Source: CAWAHD01 sp963781785
GTDB lineage: Bacteria > Planctomycetota > Planctomycetia > Isosphaerales > Isosphaeraceae
Length of the DNA stretch: 64,000 nucleotides
Direction of reading: 5' to 3'
Assembly: GCA_963781785.1 (NCBI GenBank)
Contig: CAWAHD010000001.1
Coordinates: 1,054,001-1,118,000 of the forward strand
Positions 38,384 to 47,133 of this stretch are shown one piece after another (position 1 is the first letter of the stretch; each line of letters starts with the position of its first letter). A program made the translations under genes and the position numbers. Under the pieces are notes generated by a model that made no database searches, was not told the DNA's origin, and worked only from the letters and a program-made list of their open reading frames with translations.

Positions 38384-39262
38384 ATGACGACAACGACGAC
38401 CGCGCAACCCGCGCCGGAACGGCTGGCCTGGCCTTCTTTGATCTGGATCGGAGCCCTGCACCTGGGCGCGCTTCTCGTGTTTGTCCCGGCATTCTTTTCC
38501 TGGTCCGGCGTTGCAGTGTGTCTTTTCCTGCACTGGCTGACTGGCGGAATCGGGATCTGTTTGACCTATCACCGTCTGCTCACTCACCGGAGTTTTGCAT
38601 TACGTCCGCGCTGGCTCGAGTACGGCTTGACGATCCTGGGGGCGTGTGCTTCCGAAGGCGGTCCGATCGGCTGGATTGCCGATCATCGCAAGCACCATGC
38701 CTTTTCTGACGAAGAAGACGACACGCACACCCCCCTCCGCGGATTCTTGTGGGCTCACATGTGCTGGTGGATGATGGTCGGAGAAGACTCCGAGCACACG
38801 CCCGAGTTCTACCAGAAGTGGTGTCCCGACCTCTGCAAAGACCCGGTCCATCGCTGGCTCGAGCGGTATCACTTTGTATTTCCGCTGTTGCTGTTCGCTG
38901 CCCTCTACGCCCTAGGTGGAATGAGCTGGCTGGTCTGGGGCGGTTTTGTGCGTTCGGTCTTCGTGCTCCACTCGACCTGGCTCGTCAATTCGGCAAGCCA
39001 CATCTGGGGTTATCGCTCGCATCCGACGCGTGACCGATCGACCAACCTGTGGTGGGTGGCGCTCTTGACCTACGGCGAGGGCTGGCACAACAACCACCAT
39101 GCCCTCCAGACCTCGGCCCGCCACGGGATGCGATGGTGGGAAATCGATATGACGTATATCGCAATCCAGGTCATGCAATTCTGCCGGATTGCCTACAACA
39201 TCCGGCTGCCCAAGATGCGATCGGCGGCTCCCAGCATGGCCGCGAGCGGTTCGACAAGCTGA
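38384..39262 (+). CDS. Acyl-CoA/acyl-lipid delta-9-type fatty acid desaturase
   Basis: A 292-residue membrane di-iron desaturase that introduces a cis double bond into fatty acyl chains. All three histidine boxes are present: HRLLTHRSF, HRKHHAFSD and HNNHHALQ. Hydrophobic pairs flank them (LHLGALLVFVPAFF, FPLLLFAALYALGG). Membrane desaturases of this type act on acyl-CoA or membrane lipid at the cytoplasmic face and are often cold-regulated. ATG 38384 has AAAGG upstream; codons back to 38288 are not needed. The next gene begins about 107 bases downstream. Confidence 0.92.
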   Translation: MTTTTTAQPAPERLAWPSLIWIGALHLGALLVFVPAFFSWSGVAVCLFLHWLTGGIGICLTYHRLLTHRSFALRPRWLEYGLTILGACASEGGPIGWIADHRKHHAFSDEEDDTHTPLRGFLWAHMCWWMMVGEDSEHTPEFYQKWCPDLCKDPVHRWLERYHFVFPLLLFAALYALGGMSWLVWGGFVRSVFVLHSTWLVNSASHIWGYRSHPTRDRSTNLWWVALLTYGEGWHNNHHALQTSARHGMRWWEIDMTYIAIQVMQFCRIAYNIRLPKMRSAAPSMAASGSTS

Positions 39263-39369
39263 CCTTCACGCCGGCCAGAGAGCCGAGGAACGGGCCGGCG
39301 GCCAGCTTGGTCCTTGGGCTGGAGGATACCGGGAAACGATCACCGGCCCATTCCCTGGCGGTTGCGTGA

Positions 39370-41436
39370 ATGCCCGCGGACCTCGACCCGATTCCCCTGG
39401 CCGATTCCGAGACCGAGGCCGCGCCTGGCGCTCTTCGCGTGTCCGAGCCCGCCGCCGAACCGGGCGATCGCTCCCAGCGCGCTCCGTCGCGGTTCCGGAA
39501 ATGGGTCCAGATTGCCTTGATCGCGGGGCTCTGCTCGCTGCACGGGGCGGGCATCTGGTCGGCCCTGGGCGGCCGCGCGGGCGTGACCAATGACTGGCCT
39601 CTCTGGCGCAACGATCACCCGCTCTACTACCACAGCGCTCTGGTCACTCGTTCGTTCCTCAAGGATTCCTGGACGACCGCCGGGTATGATCCCAGCTTCA
39701 TGGCTGGATACGCCAAGAGCGTCGTCTTCCCGGCGTCCTCAACCCTGCCCGAGCTTGTGATCGCAGCCTTCGGCGGCGATCACCCGGCGTTTGTCTACAA
39801 GCTCTACGTGCTCATTTCAGCCGCCGCCGTGCCCTGGCTGATCGCACTCGCCTGCGCCTGCTGGAGTATTCCCCCGCGCGGAGCGGTCCTGGCCATCCTG
39901 CTCGAGCTGATCTACATCTGGACCGATTACCCGATGCGGCTCCTCGAGGTGGGGATGGTGCCCTATTTTCTGGCCATCCCGCTCGCGCTCTTCGCCACCG
40001 GTGCGTTCGCTCGGTTCCTCACTCACGGTGGCGCGCTCAACTGGCTGGTATCGACCGCGCTCGTGAGCCTGGCTTTCCTGGTTCATCTCACAACGGCCAT
40101 GGTGATCGTGCCTGCGGCGGCGCTATGCTACCTCGCCATCGTGATCCGAAATCGGCGGAAGCGTCCGTCTTCCACGGCCCGGGCGCCGGCTTCGCGACCA
40201 GCGAGATCACTGCCCGAGCGTCGGCTCACGGCGTGGAGTCACGCCGCAGTGTGGATGATTCCTGCCGTCGTTCTGGCGGTCAACTCCTTCTGGTGGCTCC
40301 CCGGTGTCTTTCTGTGGGCGACCCGCGGCGAGAGTGCCTTTCCCTACACCCATCCCGAAGGAGCCATCAGGCGGTTCGTGCAGATCATCGGCAGCGAAGC
40401 CCCCATCGAAAGCATCCTGCTCGGGGCCGGAATTCCGGGGTTCGCCCTCGTCTTCCGCCGCTCTCCCGTCGCCGGCTGGGCTCTCTTTGGTTTCTGCGCC
40501 GCCGGCATGCTCTGGGGTTACCTGGCAGGCGTGTCACGCGCACTCGATTTTCTCCAGCCGGGCAGGCACACCTTCGCCTTCTACACCGCTCTCTCGGTCG
40601 CCGGCGGGATGGCACTCGATGAATTGTTGAGACGGATTCACACCGGACCCCGTGGCGCCGATCATCTCGACTGCTGGGTCCTGGCTGGTGTCGTCCTGAT
40701 CGGGATCCGGATGGTGGGTTATCCGGGATATCCTGTGGTTGTCCTGCTCCAGGCGCGGCTCGGATCGCACAAGCCGGCACTGCCCAGCGAGCCGCCGGCT
40801 CGCTTGCTCTGGATCGTCGAAGAACTCAAGAAACACCTTCACCCGGGCGAGCGGCTCCTCTATGAAGAGGGCGGACTTGGCGCCGATCCGTTCGACGACG
40901 GCCGATTCAGCGGACTGTTGCCGGAACGCACCGGGCTTGAAGTCATCGGCGGCCCTTATCTCCACGCTTCGCTGACCACCAACTTTACCCAGTTCGGCGA
41001 AGGCAAACTCTGCGGTAAGGCGAACTGGAATCGCGCCGACTTTGAACGATACGCCAAACTTTACCGTCCATCGGCTATCTTATGCTGGACCTCGCATTCA
41101 CGTCGGTTTTGCGAGGCGAACCGCGACTTGATCGAGGTGCTTGCCGATGATCAAACCGTCCTGATCGGGCGAATCCTCGGGTCGGAAGCAGACTTCATCG
41201 AGGGGCACGGACGGCTGGAATCGGCTGCGGGTCGAATTCGGGTCCACGAGATGTCCCCAGGACTTGACGGATCCGTCGTGCTTCGGTATCACTTCGTCCC
41301 GTGTCTGGCGACCAGACCGAAGGTGGTGTGTGAACCGGAGTATCGGGAGGATGATCCGGTTCCGTTTATCCGTCTGAGGCCACCCCCCGGGACGAGCGAC
41401 GTCGAGCTCACGCTTCAACTCCCCGTCGGGCGCTGA
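39370..41436 (+). CDS. Large polytopic membrane protein, GT-C-like
   Basis: A 688-residue membrane protein with about ten membrane segments between residues 45 and 460, then a soluble domain of about 220 residues. The first extracytoplasmic loop after helix 1 reads TNDWPLWRNDHPLYYHSALVTRSFL, an acidic/aromatic loop in the place where GT-C glycosyltransferases keep their catalytic acid; SWTTAGYDPSFMAGY follows. It resembles the YfhO-like and '6-pyruvoyl-tetrahydropterin synthase-related' membrane proteins of planctomycetes. Probably glycosylation-related, but the substrate is unknown. The next gene, a GT87-like enzyme, lies 94 bases downstream on the same strand and may be co-transcribed. Confidence 0.65.
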   Translation: MPADLDPIPLADSETEAAPGALRVSEPAAEPGDRSQRAPSRFRKWVQIALIAGLCSLHGAGIWSALGGRAGVTNDWPLWRNDHPLYYHSALVTRSFLKDSWTTAGYDPSFMAGYAKSVVFPASSTLPELVIAAFGGDHPAFVYKLYVLISAAAVPWLIALACACWSIPPRGAVLAILLELIYIWTDYPMRLLEVGMVPYFLAIPLALFATGAFARFLTHGGALNWLVSTALVSLAFLVHLTTAMVIVPAAALCYLAIVIRNRRKRPSSTARAPASRPARSLPERRLTAWSHAAVWMIPAVVLAVNSFWWLPGVFLWATRGESAFPYTHPEGAIRRFVQIIGSEAPIESILLGAGIPGFALVFRRSPVAGWALFGFCAAGMLWGYLAGVSRALDFLQPGRHTFAFYTALSVAGGMALDELLRRIHTGPRGADHLDCWVLAGVVLIGIRMVGYPGYPVVVLLQARLGSHKPALPSEPPARLLWIVEELKKHLHPGERLLYEEGGLGADPFDDGRFSGLLPERTGLEVIGGPYLHASLTTNFTQFGEGKLCGKANWNRADFERYAKLYRPSAILCWTSHSRRFCEANRDLIEVLADDQTVLIGRILGSEADFIEGHGRLESAAGRIRVHEMSPGLDGSVVLRYHFVPCLATRPKVVCEPEYREDDPVPFIRLRPPPGTSDVELTLQLPVGR

Positions 41437-41529
41437 CCTTTCGATTCGCCGCTCTCCTCTAGCGTGAGAGCACACACCGCACTCAAGCGGGTTGCGTGAG
41501 CGTGGTTTTCTCCAGGGAAGGGGCATTCC

Positions 41530-42900
41530 GTGCCATCGATCGACAGCGAACCGGACGAGCAAGGCCGACTCGAGCGCCTCTCGAATCGGTTTTTCTGGAC
41601 GCTCTGGGCGGCGATCATTCTGATCGCGGCGGCATTCTACTACGAAAAAGCCGCCGACCATCGCAGCGCCTTCGTGCGCTGGCGCCCCCAGGTCCTTCAG
41701 TTCTGGAAGGGCGTCAATATCTACGACAAGATGATCTTCCCCAACCCCCCCATCATGCCGATCACGCTCTATCCGCTCATGGTGCTCCCTACGGTTCCCG
41801 GCGCGATGTGCTGGTTCGCAATCAAGGTGATCCTGACGACCGCAGTGCTGATCATGTGTTTTCAGATCGTGAAACCGCCGGGGCGCATGTTCCCGCCGAT
41901 GTTTCGCTCACTCGTGTTGCTCTTGAGCTTGCGGCCGATCCTGGGAGATCTCCATCACGGCAACAACAACCTGCTCATCTTGTTCCTGGTTGTGGCCATG
42001 TTCTCGGCCTGGCGGCGCGGCTATGACCTCGGGGCAGGGCTGCTCCTTGCGCTCGCGACCGCCTACAAGGTCACGCCGGCCTTGTTCTTTCTCTATTTCG
42101 CTTACAAGCGATCCTGGCGGACCTTGGTCTGGGGCGTGCTGGGCCTGGGGATTTTCCTGGTGATCGTTCCCAGCGCGGTGATCGGGCCGCAGTTCAACTA
42201 CGAATGCCTGCAAATGTGGTTCAGTCGCATGGTGACTCCCTTTGTCATGAAAGGCGCCACCAGTTCGCAGGAAGTGAATCAGTCGCTGGGTGCGGTCTTG
42301 ACCCGGCTCTTGACCGACTTGATCCCGGGCCAGGGCCGTTACGACACTCATGTCGACGTCAACGTGGCGTCCTTGCCTGCGTGGATGGTCGCCTATCTGT
42401 TCAAGGCGGTGGCGGTGGCGCTGGTGGGCGTCCTGGCGATTCTGTGCAGGACCAAGACGAACGATCGTCGCGACCCGCGGCTGCTCGGCGAAGTCGCGCT
42501 GGTTGTGCTGACGATGCTGTTCCTCTCCGAGCGGAGCTGGAAACACCATTACGTGACGGTTCTGCTGCCCTATACCTATCTCGTCTACGAATTCTTCTCG
42601 ACGCGGGTCGGTCCCCGCGGACGGGCGCTTCTGATCGGATCGTGGGCCGTCTCATTTGCCCTGATGGCGGCGGCGTCGCCTGACCTGGGGGGCCGGATCG
42701 CCGACCAGGGGCACGAGATCGCGCAAGGGTACGGATCCTTCCTCTGGGCGGGCGTCATCCTCTATGCCATGGTCGCCTGGCGGGTGTCCTCCCGCGCTCT
42801 GGAAACAGGTCCTCTCGCTTCCGCCGTGAACCTGGGCGGCTCGATTCCCCGGTCTCCTCTCACGTCGGCCCCGGGGCCGCACCCGATTGCCTCGTCTTGA
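41530..42900 (+). CDS. GT87-like polyprenyl-phosphate glycosyltransferase (DUF2029)
   Basis: A 456-residue polytopic GT-C enzyme of the GT87/DUF2029 group, whose characterised members are polyprenyl-phosphate mannosyltransferases. It shows the family features NIYDKMIFPNPPIMPITLYPL (the YPP-like loop), GNNNLLILFLVVAMFSAWRR (Q/GNN helix) and ATAYKVTPALFFLYFAYKR (the K(V/I)xP motif). About ten membrane helices. A late loop has SERSWKHHYVTVLLPY, also typical. GTG 41530 has AAGGGG upstream. It probably extends an envelope glycan or glycosylates surface protein. Confidence 0.82.
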   Translation: MPSIDSEPDEQGRLERLSNRFFWTLWAAIILIAAAFYYEKAADHRSAFVRWRPQVLQFWKGVNIYDKMIFPNPPIMPITLYPLMVLPTVPGAMCWFAIKVILTTAVLIMCFQIVKPPGRMFPPMFRSLVLLLSLRPILGDLHHGNNNLLILFLVVAMFSAWRRGYDLGAGLLLALATAYKVTPALFFLYFAYKRSWRTLVWGVLGLGIFLVIVPSAVIGPQFNYECLQMWFSRMVTPFVMKGATSSQEVNQSLGAVLTRLLTDLIPGQGRYDTHVDVNVASLPAWMVAYLFKAVAVALVGVLAILCRTKTNDRRDPRLLGEVALVVLTMLFLSERSWKHHYVTVLLPYTYLVYEFFSTRVGPRGRALLIGSWAVSFALMAAASPDLGGRIADQGHEIAQGYGSFLWAGVILYAMVAWRVSSRALETGPLASAVNLGGSIPRSPLTSAPGPHPIASS

Positions 42901-43114
42901 AATCGCCGGATCTCCAGGATTTCCTGATGCGACGTGACCGATCGTAACGATAATAGAGGAATAAGCGATCGAGGCGGCCAGGACCAGCACCGAGAATACA
43001 CAAATCGATTGATGTCGGCGGCCGGTCGGCTGCCACGACTATGGTTCCATTCCGGTCGATCAGGGATCGGCCGATTCCTCATGTCTCACTCGGGTTGCCG
43101 GCCAAGGAGGGCCC

Positions 43115-44098
43115 ATGTACCAGTCAAAGGAATTGCGCCGAGTGCGCCGTCAACTTAGCCCTGCGCCCGAGCTCCTGGAGGATCGCGTCGTGTTGAGCAA
43201 CGGCGAAGGCAGCACGTTCGCGATCATGCCCGGCACGATCGCCACGGCGGGACAGGTCGCATCGACCAGCTTCAAGATCGACCCGACCTTGTTCAGCTCC
43301 CCCGCGAAGAGCGGCAAGATCGTCATCGGCATCGACATCGCCCCGGCCACTCAGCAGACCTCGACCGGGAGCACCACGACATCCAGCCTTACTCCCCAAA
43401 TCGTCTCCGTGACCGATGGTTCGGGCCACGTCATCCAAGCCGAGCACACCAAGTACGACCCGAAGGTGGCCAAGGCCAATAAACTGGGCAATAGCCCGAC
43501 TTCGGCCGTCCTGGTGACCCTCAACGTACCCAAGACCGGCCAGCCCGCCAACGACTACGCCGTGCAGATCAAGGGATTGAACAACACAACCGGCACGTAC
43601 CTGGTCGGCTTCTATCTCCCCGGCGACGTGGCTGGTACCGGAACCGTCGCCAAGAGCGATCTCCAGACCATCCGCAAGGATCACAACATGACGGCGGAGA
43701 ACGCCAACTACAACTTCGATGCCGACGTCAACCGGAACGGCGTCATCAACCAGCAGGACCTGATGGTCGCCCAGGAAAACCTGGGAGTTTCGACCAAGGT
43801 CGACCCGGTCGTGTCGGTCAACCTCGACCCCGCGTCCGATCCCGCCGCCAACCGTACCACGCCCTTCAGCACGGTCCATTTCGCCGGTGACGCCACCCCG
43901 GACGCCACGGTCTCGTTCTACGACCAGGCCAGTGGAACCACAACCAACACCACCGCTAACTCGACCGGTGCTTACAGCATCATGGTTCCCCTGATCAGCG
44001 GGTCAAATACCTTCACCGTGACGACCATGGATGGCTTCGGGCAGTCGATCACCGGCGCGATCTCGCCGGTGGTTTACTCGCCCAGCACCACGAGCTGA
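43115..44098 (+). CDS. Surface protein with LExxEDRxxLS leader, dockerin-like and Ig-like domains
   Basis: A 327-residue exported protein. The start ATG follows AAGGAGG. The leader is basic and ends PAPELLEDRVVLSNGEG, the lineage leader motif. Residues 40-170 are a beta domain; then VAGTGTVAKSDLQTIRKDHN and DADVNRNGVINQQDLMVAQENLG form a pair of EF-hand-like dockerin repeats. The last 90 residues are an Ig-like module (FAGDATPDATVSFYD...). Calcium-binding surface attachment is likely from the domains; the partner is unknown. Confidence 0.78.
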   Translation: MYQSKELRRVRRQLSPAPELLEDRVVLSNGEGSTFAIMPGTIATAGQVASTSFKIDPTLFSSPAKSGKIVIGIDIAPATQQTSTGSTTTSSLTPQIVSVTDGSGHVIQAEHTKYDPKVAKANKLGNSPTSAVLVTLNVPKTGQPANDYAVQIKGLNNTTGTYLVGFYLPGDVAGTGTVAKSDLQTIRKDHNMTAENANYNFDADVNRNGVINQQDLMVAQENLGVSTKVDPVVSVNLDPASDPAANRTTPFSTVHFAGDATPDATVSFYDQASGTTTNTTANSTGAYSIMVPLISGSNTFTVTTMDGFGQSITGAISPVVYSPSTTS

Positions 44099-44181
44099 TT
44101 CGCGAGCACGGCCCGGCCTGGGCTGACGAAAAGTCGGTCTCTGGCAAGCCGCGCGTTCCCCGCGATTTTGTTGCGCCCTTT

Positions 44182-44202
44182 TCCCCCGCTTGCGAAGGGG
44201 GG
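44182..44202. terminator. Hairpin between convergent genes
   Basis: CCCCC-GCTTGCGAA-GGGGG can fold into a GC hairpin in the 170-base gap between the convergent dockerin-like gene and queG. There is no strong T-tract (TT only), so termination is possible but not certain. CCCCCGCTTGCGAAGGGGG-type hairpins are common dispersed elements in these genomes. Confidence 0.4.
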
Positions 44203-44270
44203 GTTAAGGGTGGTGGTCCCGGCACCGCCAGCCACAAGGCCGTCGTGCCCTCTTTGTTTTTCGTGACGAA

Positions 44271-45464
44271 TCAAGGGCAGGCTGGCGGGATCGATGATCC
44301 CGCCGGCCCGCCCATTTTGTTTGAAGCGTCCTCGCAAATCTTGCAGGCGGACCGGACGGCGTCGCAGACGACTGGCTCCGGATCGTCGCGGTGGCGCCGG
44401 AGGGCGGCGCGGGCGTCGTCCGTGCCGATCCGGCCCAGTGCCCACGCAGCCGCCGCGCGGACGACGGCGTCTTCGTCCCGATCGTCGAGCCGGCTCAACA
44501 AGGGCGCGATCGCCTCGGGCAACCGGCGCGTGCCGAGCAAAAGCGCCGCGTTGCGCAGCAGCCCGCTGCGCTTCGTCCGCGCCAGGGCTGTGCCCGTCAG
44601 CTTGTTCTGCCAGTCTTGCGGCTCGTGCTCGAGCCACTCGAGCACATCGGGATTGGTCCACTCGGGCCGCGCATCGAGCTCGGGCATGCGGCCGGGCGGT
44701 GACTTGCGATTCCACGGGCACACGTCCTGGCAGACGTCACAACCGAAGACCCAGTCATGGAGCTCAGCCGCCTCCGGATCGCCGATCGCCCCGCGGTGCT
44801 CGATCGTCCAGTAACTGATGCAGCGCCGGGCATCGAGCTGGTACGGACCGGTGAAGGCCTGCGTCGGGCAGGCGTCGAGGCAGCGCGTGCAAGTCCCGCA
44901 ATGATTGGCCTGGTGCGGAGGGTCGTAGGCCAGCTCGAAATCGACCAGGACCGCTCCCAGAAAGGTAAAGCTGCCCAGCCGCCGGTCGATCAGCATCGTG
45001 TTTTTGCCGATCCAGCCCAGACCGGCCAGCCGTGCAAAGTCGCGCTCCAGGAGCGGGGCCGTGTCGGCGACGACGCGGCCTTTGATCCCGGGCCGCTGGC
45101 CGCGCAGCCAGTCCAGGAGCAATCCAAGCCGGTCCCACAGTACCCGGTGGTAGTCGGCGCCTCGCGCGTAGCGGGCCACCTTCCCCTGGCGGGGACCGAC
45201 GGCGCCAGATTCGGCATCTCTCCGGCCGTAGACCACGCTGGCGACGATCACCGAGCGAACGTCGTCGAGCACGCGATCGGGGTGCGCGCGAGCCTCGCTG
45301 TTCCGTTTCATATAGTCCATTCCGGCAGCGCGGCCTGCATCCAGCCACCGGAGGAAATCGGGGTATCCTGGCGGAGCCACCGCAGGAGCAATGCCGATCC
45401 GATCAAATCCCAGGCGCTCTCCCTCGGCTTTGAGTCCGTCGGTCAGCTCCCGGCAAGACATCAT
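44271..45464 (-). CDS. queG: Epoxyqueuosine reductase QueG
   Basis: A 397-residue iron-sulfur, cobalamin-dependent enzyme that performs the last step of queuosine synthesis on tRNA. The N-terminal cobalamin domain has GFDRIGIAPAV and KVARYARGADYHRVL; two [4Fe-4S] sites follow as HCGTCTRCLDACPTQAF and CDVCQDVCPWN. The C-terminal 100 residues are HEAT-like repeats (EDAVVRAAAAWALGRIG) as in longer QueG forms. The start is ATG ATG at 45464. Upstream on the same strand is a short toxin-like remnant and an AbrB/MazE gene. Confidence 0.93.
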   Translation of the reverse strand: MMSCRELTDGLKAEGERLGFDRIGIAPAVAPPGYPDFLRWLDAGRAAGMDYMKRNSEARAHPDRVLDDVRSVIVASVVYGRRDAESGAVGPRQGKVARYARGADYHRVLWDRLGLLLDWLRGQRPGIKGRVVADTAPLLERDFARLAGLGWIGKNTMLIDRRLGSFTFLGAVLVDFELAYDPPHQANHCGTCTRCLDACPTQAFTGPYQLDARRCISYWTIEHRGAIGDPEAAELHDWVFGCDVCQDVCPWNRKSPPGRMPELDARPEWTNPDVLEWLEHEPQDWQNKLTGTALARTKRSGLLRNAALLLGTRRLPEAIAPLLSRLDDRDEDAVVRAAAAWALGRIGTDDARAALRRHRDDPEPVVCDAVRSACKICEDASNKMGGPAGSSIPPACP

Positions 45465-45500
45465 CTGGGCGTTCCTCGGGTCCCCATTGATGGGAGATGC

Positions 45501-45575
45501 TCACACGTGACTGATGTCGAGTGTCGACGGTCTTTTCGAGGCGGCGTCGAACAGTGTTACCACGATCTCGGCCAC
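45501..45575 (-). pseudogene. Possible 24-codon remnant of a PemK/MazF toxin
   Basis: A GTG 12 bases after the antitoxin stop opens a frame that reads AEIVVTLFDAASKRPS before stopping. The EIVVxxF...SKRP pattern is like the first strand and KRP loop of PemK/MazF toxins, and the position is exactly where a toxin gene would begin. The match is short and could be chance. Confidence 0.25.
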
Positions 45576-45586
45576 CTAAAAGCGAT

Positions 45587-45844
45587 TTATCGCCATTCCC
45601 AGTCGTCCTCATCCCACTTCGAGAGGCTCGGCGACGGGTTATCGAGTAAGGCGTCGTCACCGCGGCGGGCCATCGCCTGAAAGGCCGTGGTCCATCCTTG
45701 CCGGGGCTGCCTGGCGGGCCGGACGATCAGAGAGTTTTCCTGGGCAATCAACTCGACTTCGCCGCACAGGCCGGTTTGCTCCAGTAGCGGCTTGGGGATG
45801 CGAATTCCCCGGGAGTTGCCGATCTTTACGATGCGCGTCTTCAT
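45587..45844 (-). CDS. AbrB/MazE-type antitoxin (orphan)
   Basis: An 85-residue swapped-hairpin DNA-binding protein: KTRIVKIGNSRGIRIPKPLLEQTGL is the SpoVT-AbrB domain (GNSxGIRIPK motif), followed by VELIAQENSLIVRPAR and an acidic tail ending DEDDWEWR, the kind of region that wraps a MazF-type toxin. ATG 45844 starts the domain. No full toxin gene follows, only a short candidate remnant, so this is an orphan antitoxin or a stand-alone regulator. Confidence 0.8.
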   Translation of the reverse strand: MKTRIVKIGNSRGIRIPKPLLEQTGLCGEVELIAQENSLIVRPARQPRQGWTTAFQAMARRGDDALLDNPSPSLSKWDEDDWEWR

Positions 45845-45958
45845 TGGCCGACCCCTCATGTGCTTACATTAGTAGCCCCGCGATCGGACTCTGGCAACGC
45901 GGAACCAACCGGACACGGGGCTTCGTGCCCCCAGAAATTCAATCTTGCAGTGATTGAT

Positions 45959-46877
45959 TTATTTCGACGGCGCTCGCTGAAGCCCTCCGGAATCCTTGAC
46001 GCCGAGGTTCTCGTAAATCTGTCTCGTCGCATCCGACCGGTTGAGCGTGTAGAAATGAATCCCGCGGACCTGGTTGTCGAGCAAGTCGCGGCACTGCTCG
46101 GTCGCCCAGTGGATGCCGACTTTGGCGACGGCCTCCGGGTCGTTGCCGCCACGGTCGATGGCGCAAGAGCCTCGCCGGATACCGCGTGCACAGCGCCAGC
46201 TCAGCCATTCGCACCAGGTTTTCCCTGGACGTGATCGGCATGATCCCCGCGATGATCGGCACGTGCACGCCGATCCGGTCGCATCGTTCGCGAAAGTCGT
46301 AGAAGTCGTGGTTGCTGAAGAAGAGCTGAGTACAGATGTAGTCAGCGCCGGCGTCCACCTTCCGTTTCAAGTAATCGAGTTCCTTGAGCCGGTTGGGAGT
46401 CGCGGGATGTCCCTCGGGAAACCCAGCCACGCCGACTCCGAACCCGCGCGGGTCGGGCACGTGCTGGCGAGACCGGATGAACCGCACGAGTTGCTCGGCG
46501 TACTGAAAGGCATCACGAGAGCGGTCATGGCTGGCCAGCGTCCGCGGCGGATCACCCCCGAGCGCCAGGATATTCTCGATGGCCGAATCGGCGTATCGTT
46601 CCAGGATCGCGGCGAGCTCGTCCTGGCTGTGGCACACGCACGTCAAATGCGACACCGCCGTGAGCATGGTCTCACGCTGAATCCGCACCACCAAGTCGTG
46701 AGTCCGCTCGCGCGTCGAGCCGCCCGCGCCGTAGGTGACCGAGACGAACGAAGGCTGCAAAGCTTGAAGTTGAGCGATTGTCGCGAACAGCTCCGTCGAA
46801 GCCTGATCGGTCTTGGGAGGAAAAAACTCAAAGCTGAATGTGGTTGCCCGAGTTTTGAAGATGTCCTGAATGTGCAT
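45959..46877 (-). CDS. metF: Methylenetetrahydrofolate reductase MetF (frameshifted)
   Basis: 5,10-methylenetetrahydrofolate reductase, a flavoprotein TIM barrel supplying methyl-folate for methionine synthesis. FSFEFFPPKTD, FVSVTYGAGGSTRERTHDLV and HLTCVCHS are diagnostic. At 46160-46164 the frame is broken: the read frame becomes RHRPWRQR, but restoring one GC pair gives LLRAIDRGGNDPEAVAKVG, and then WATEQCRDLLDNQVRGIHFYTLNRS in the other frame, ending at a stop at 45959. The reconstructed length is about 306 residues, normal for the family. As this is a biosynthetic gene with its sequence fully conserved on both sides of the break, a sequence error is likely. Confidence 0.82.
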
Positions 46878-47133
46878 GGTCGTCAGCCAATCTCCTCGGG
46901 GCGGTTCGCTACCGCTGTGCTCGATGATTTGCTCTACAATACCTGAGACAGCCAGCCAGTGGGAGATCTCTCGAGCCGCACGCTGGCTCCAGGTGATGGA
47001 CTCGCAGCCGCGCTTGGGTCATACTCATTCCTTTCCTGGATATGTGCGGCGACCCGCGCGCCGTGCGCGGGGGGGAGCGACGAGAAGCGGCACGAGCGCA
47101 CAGAGCTCGAGCATCAAGGGAGATCAATCGGTC

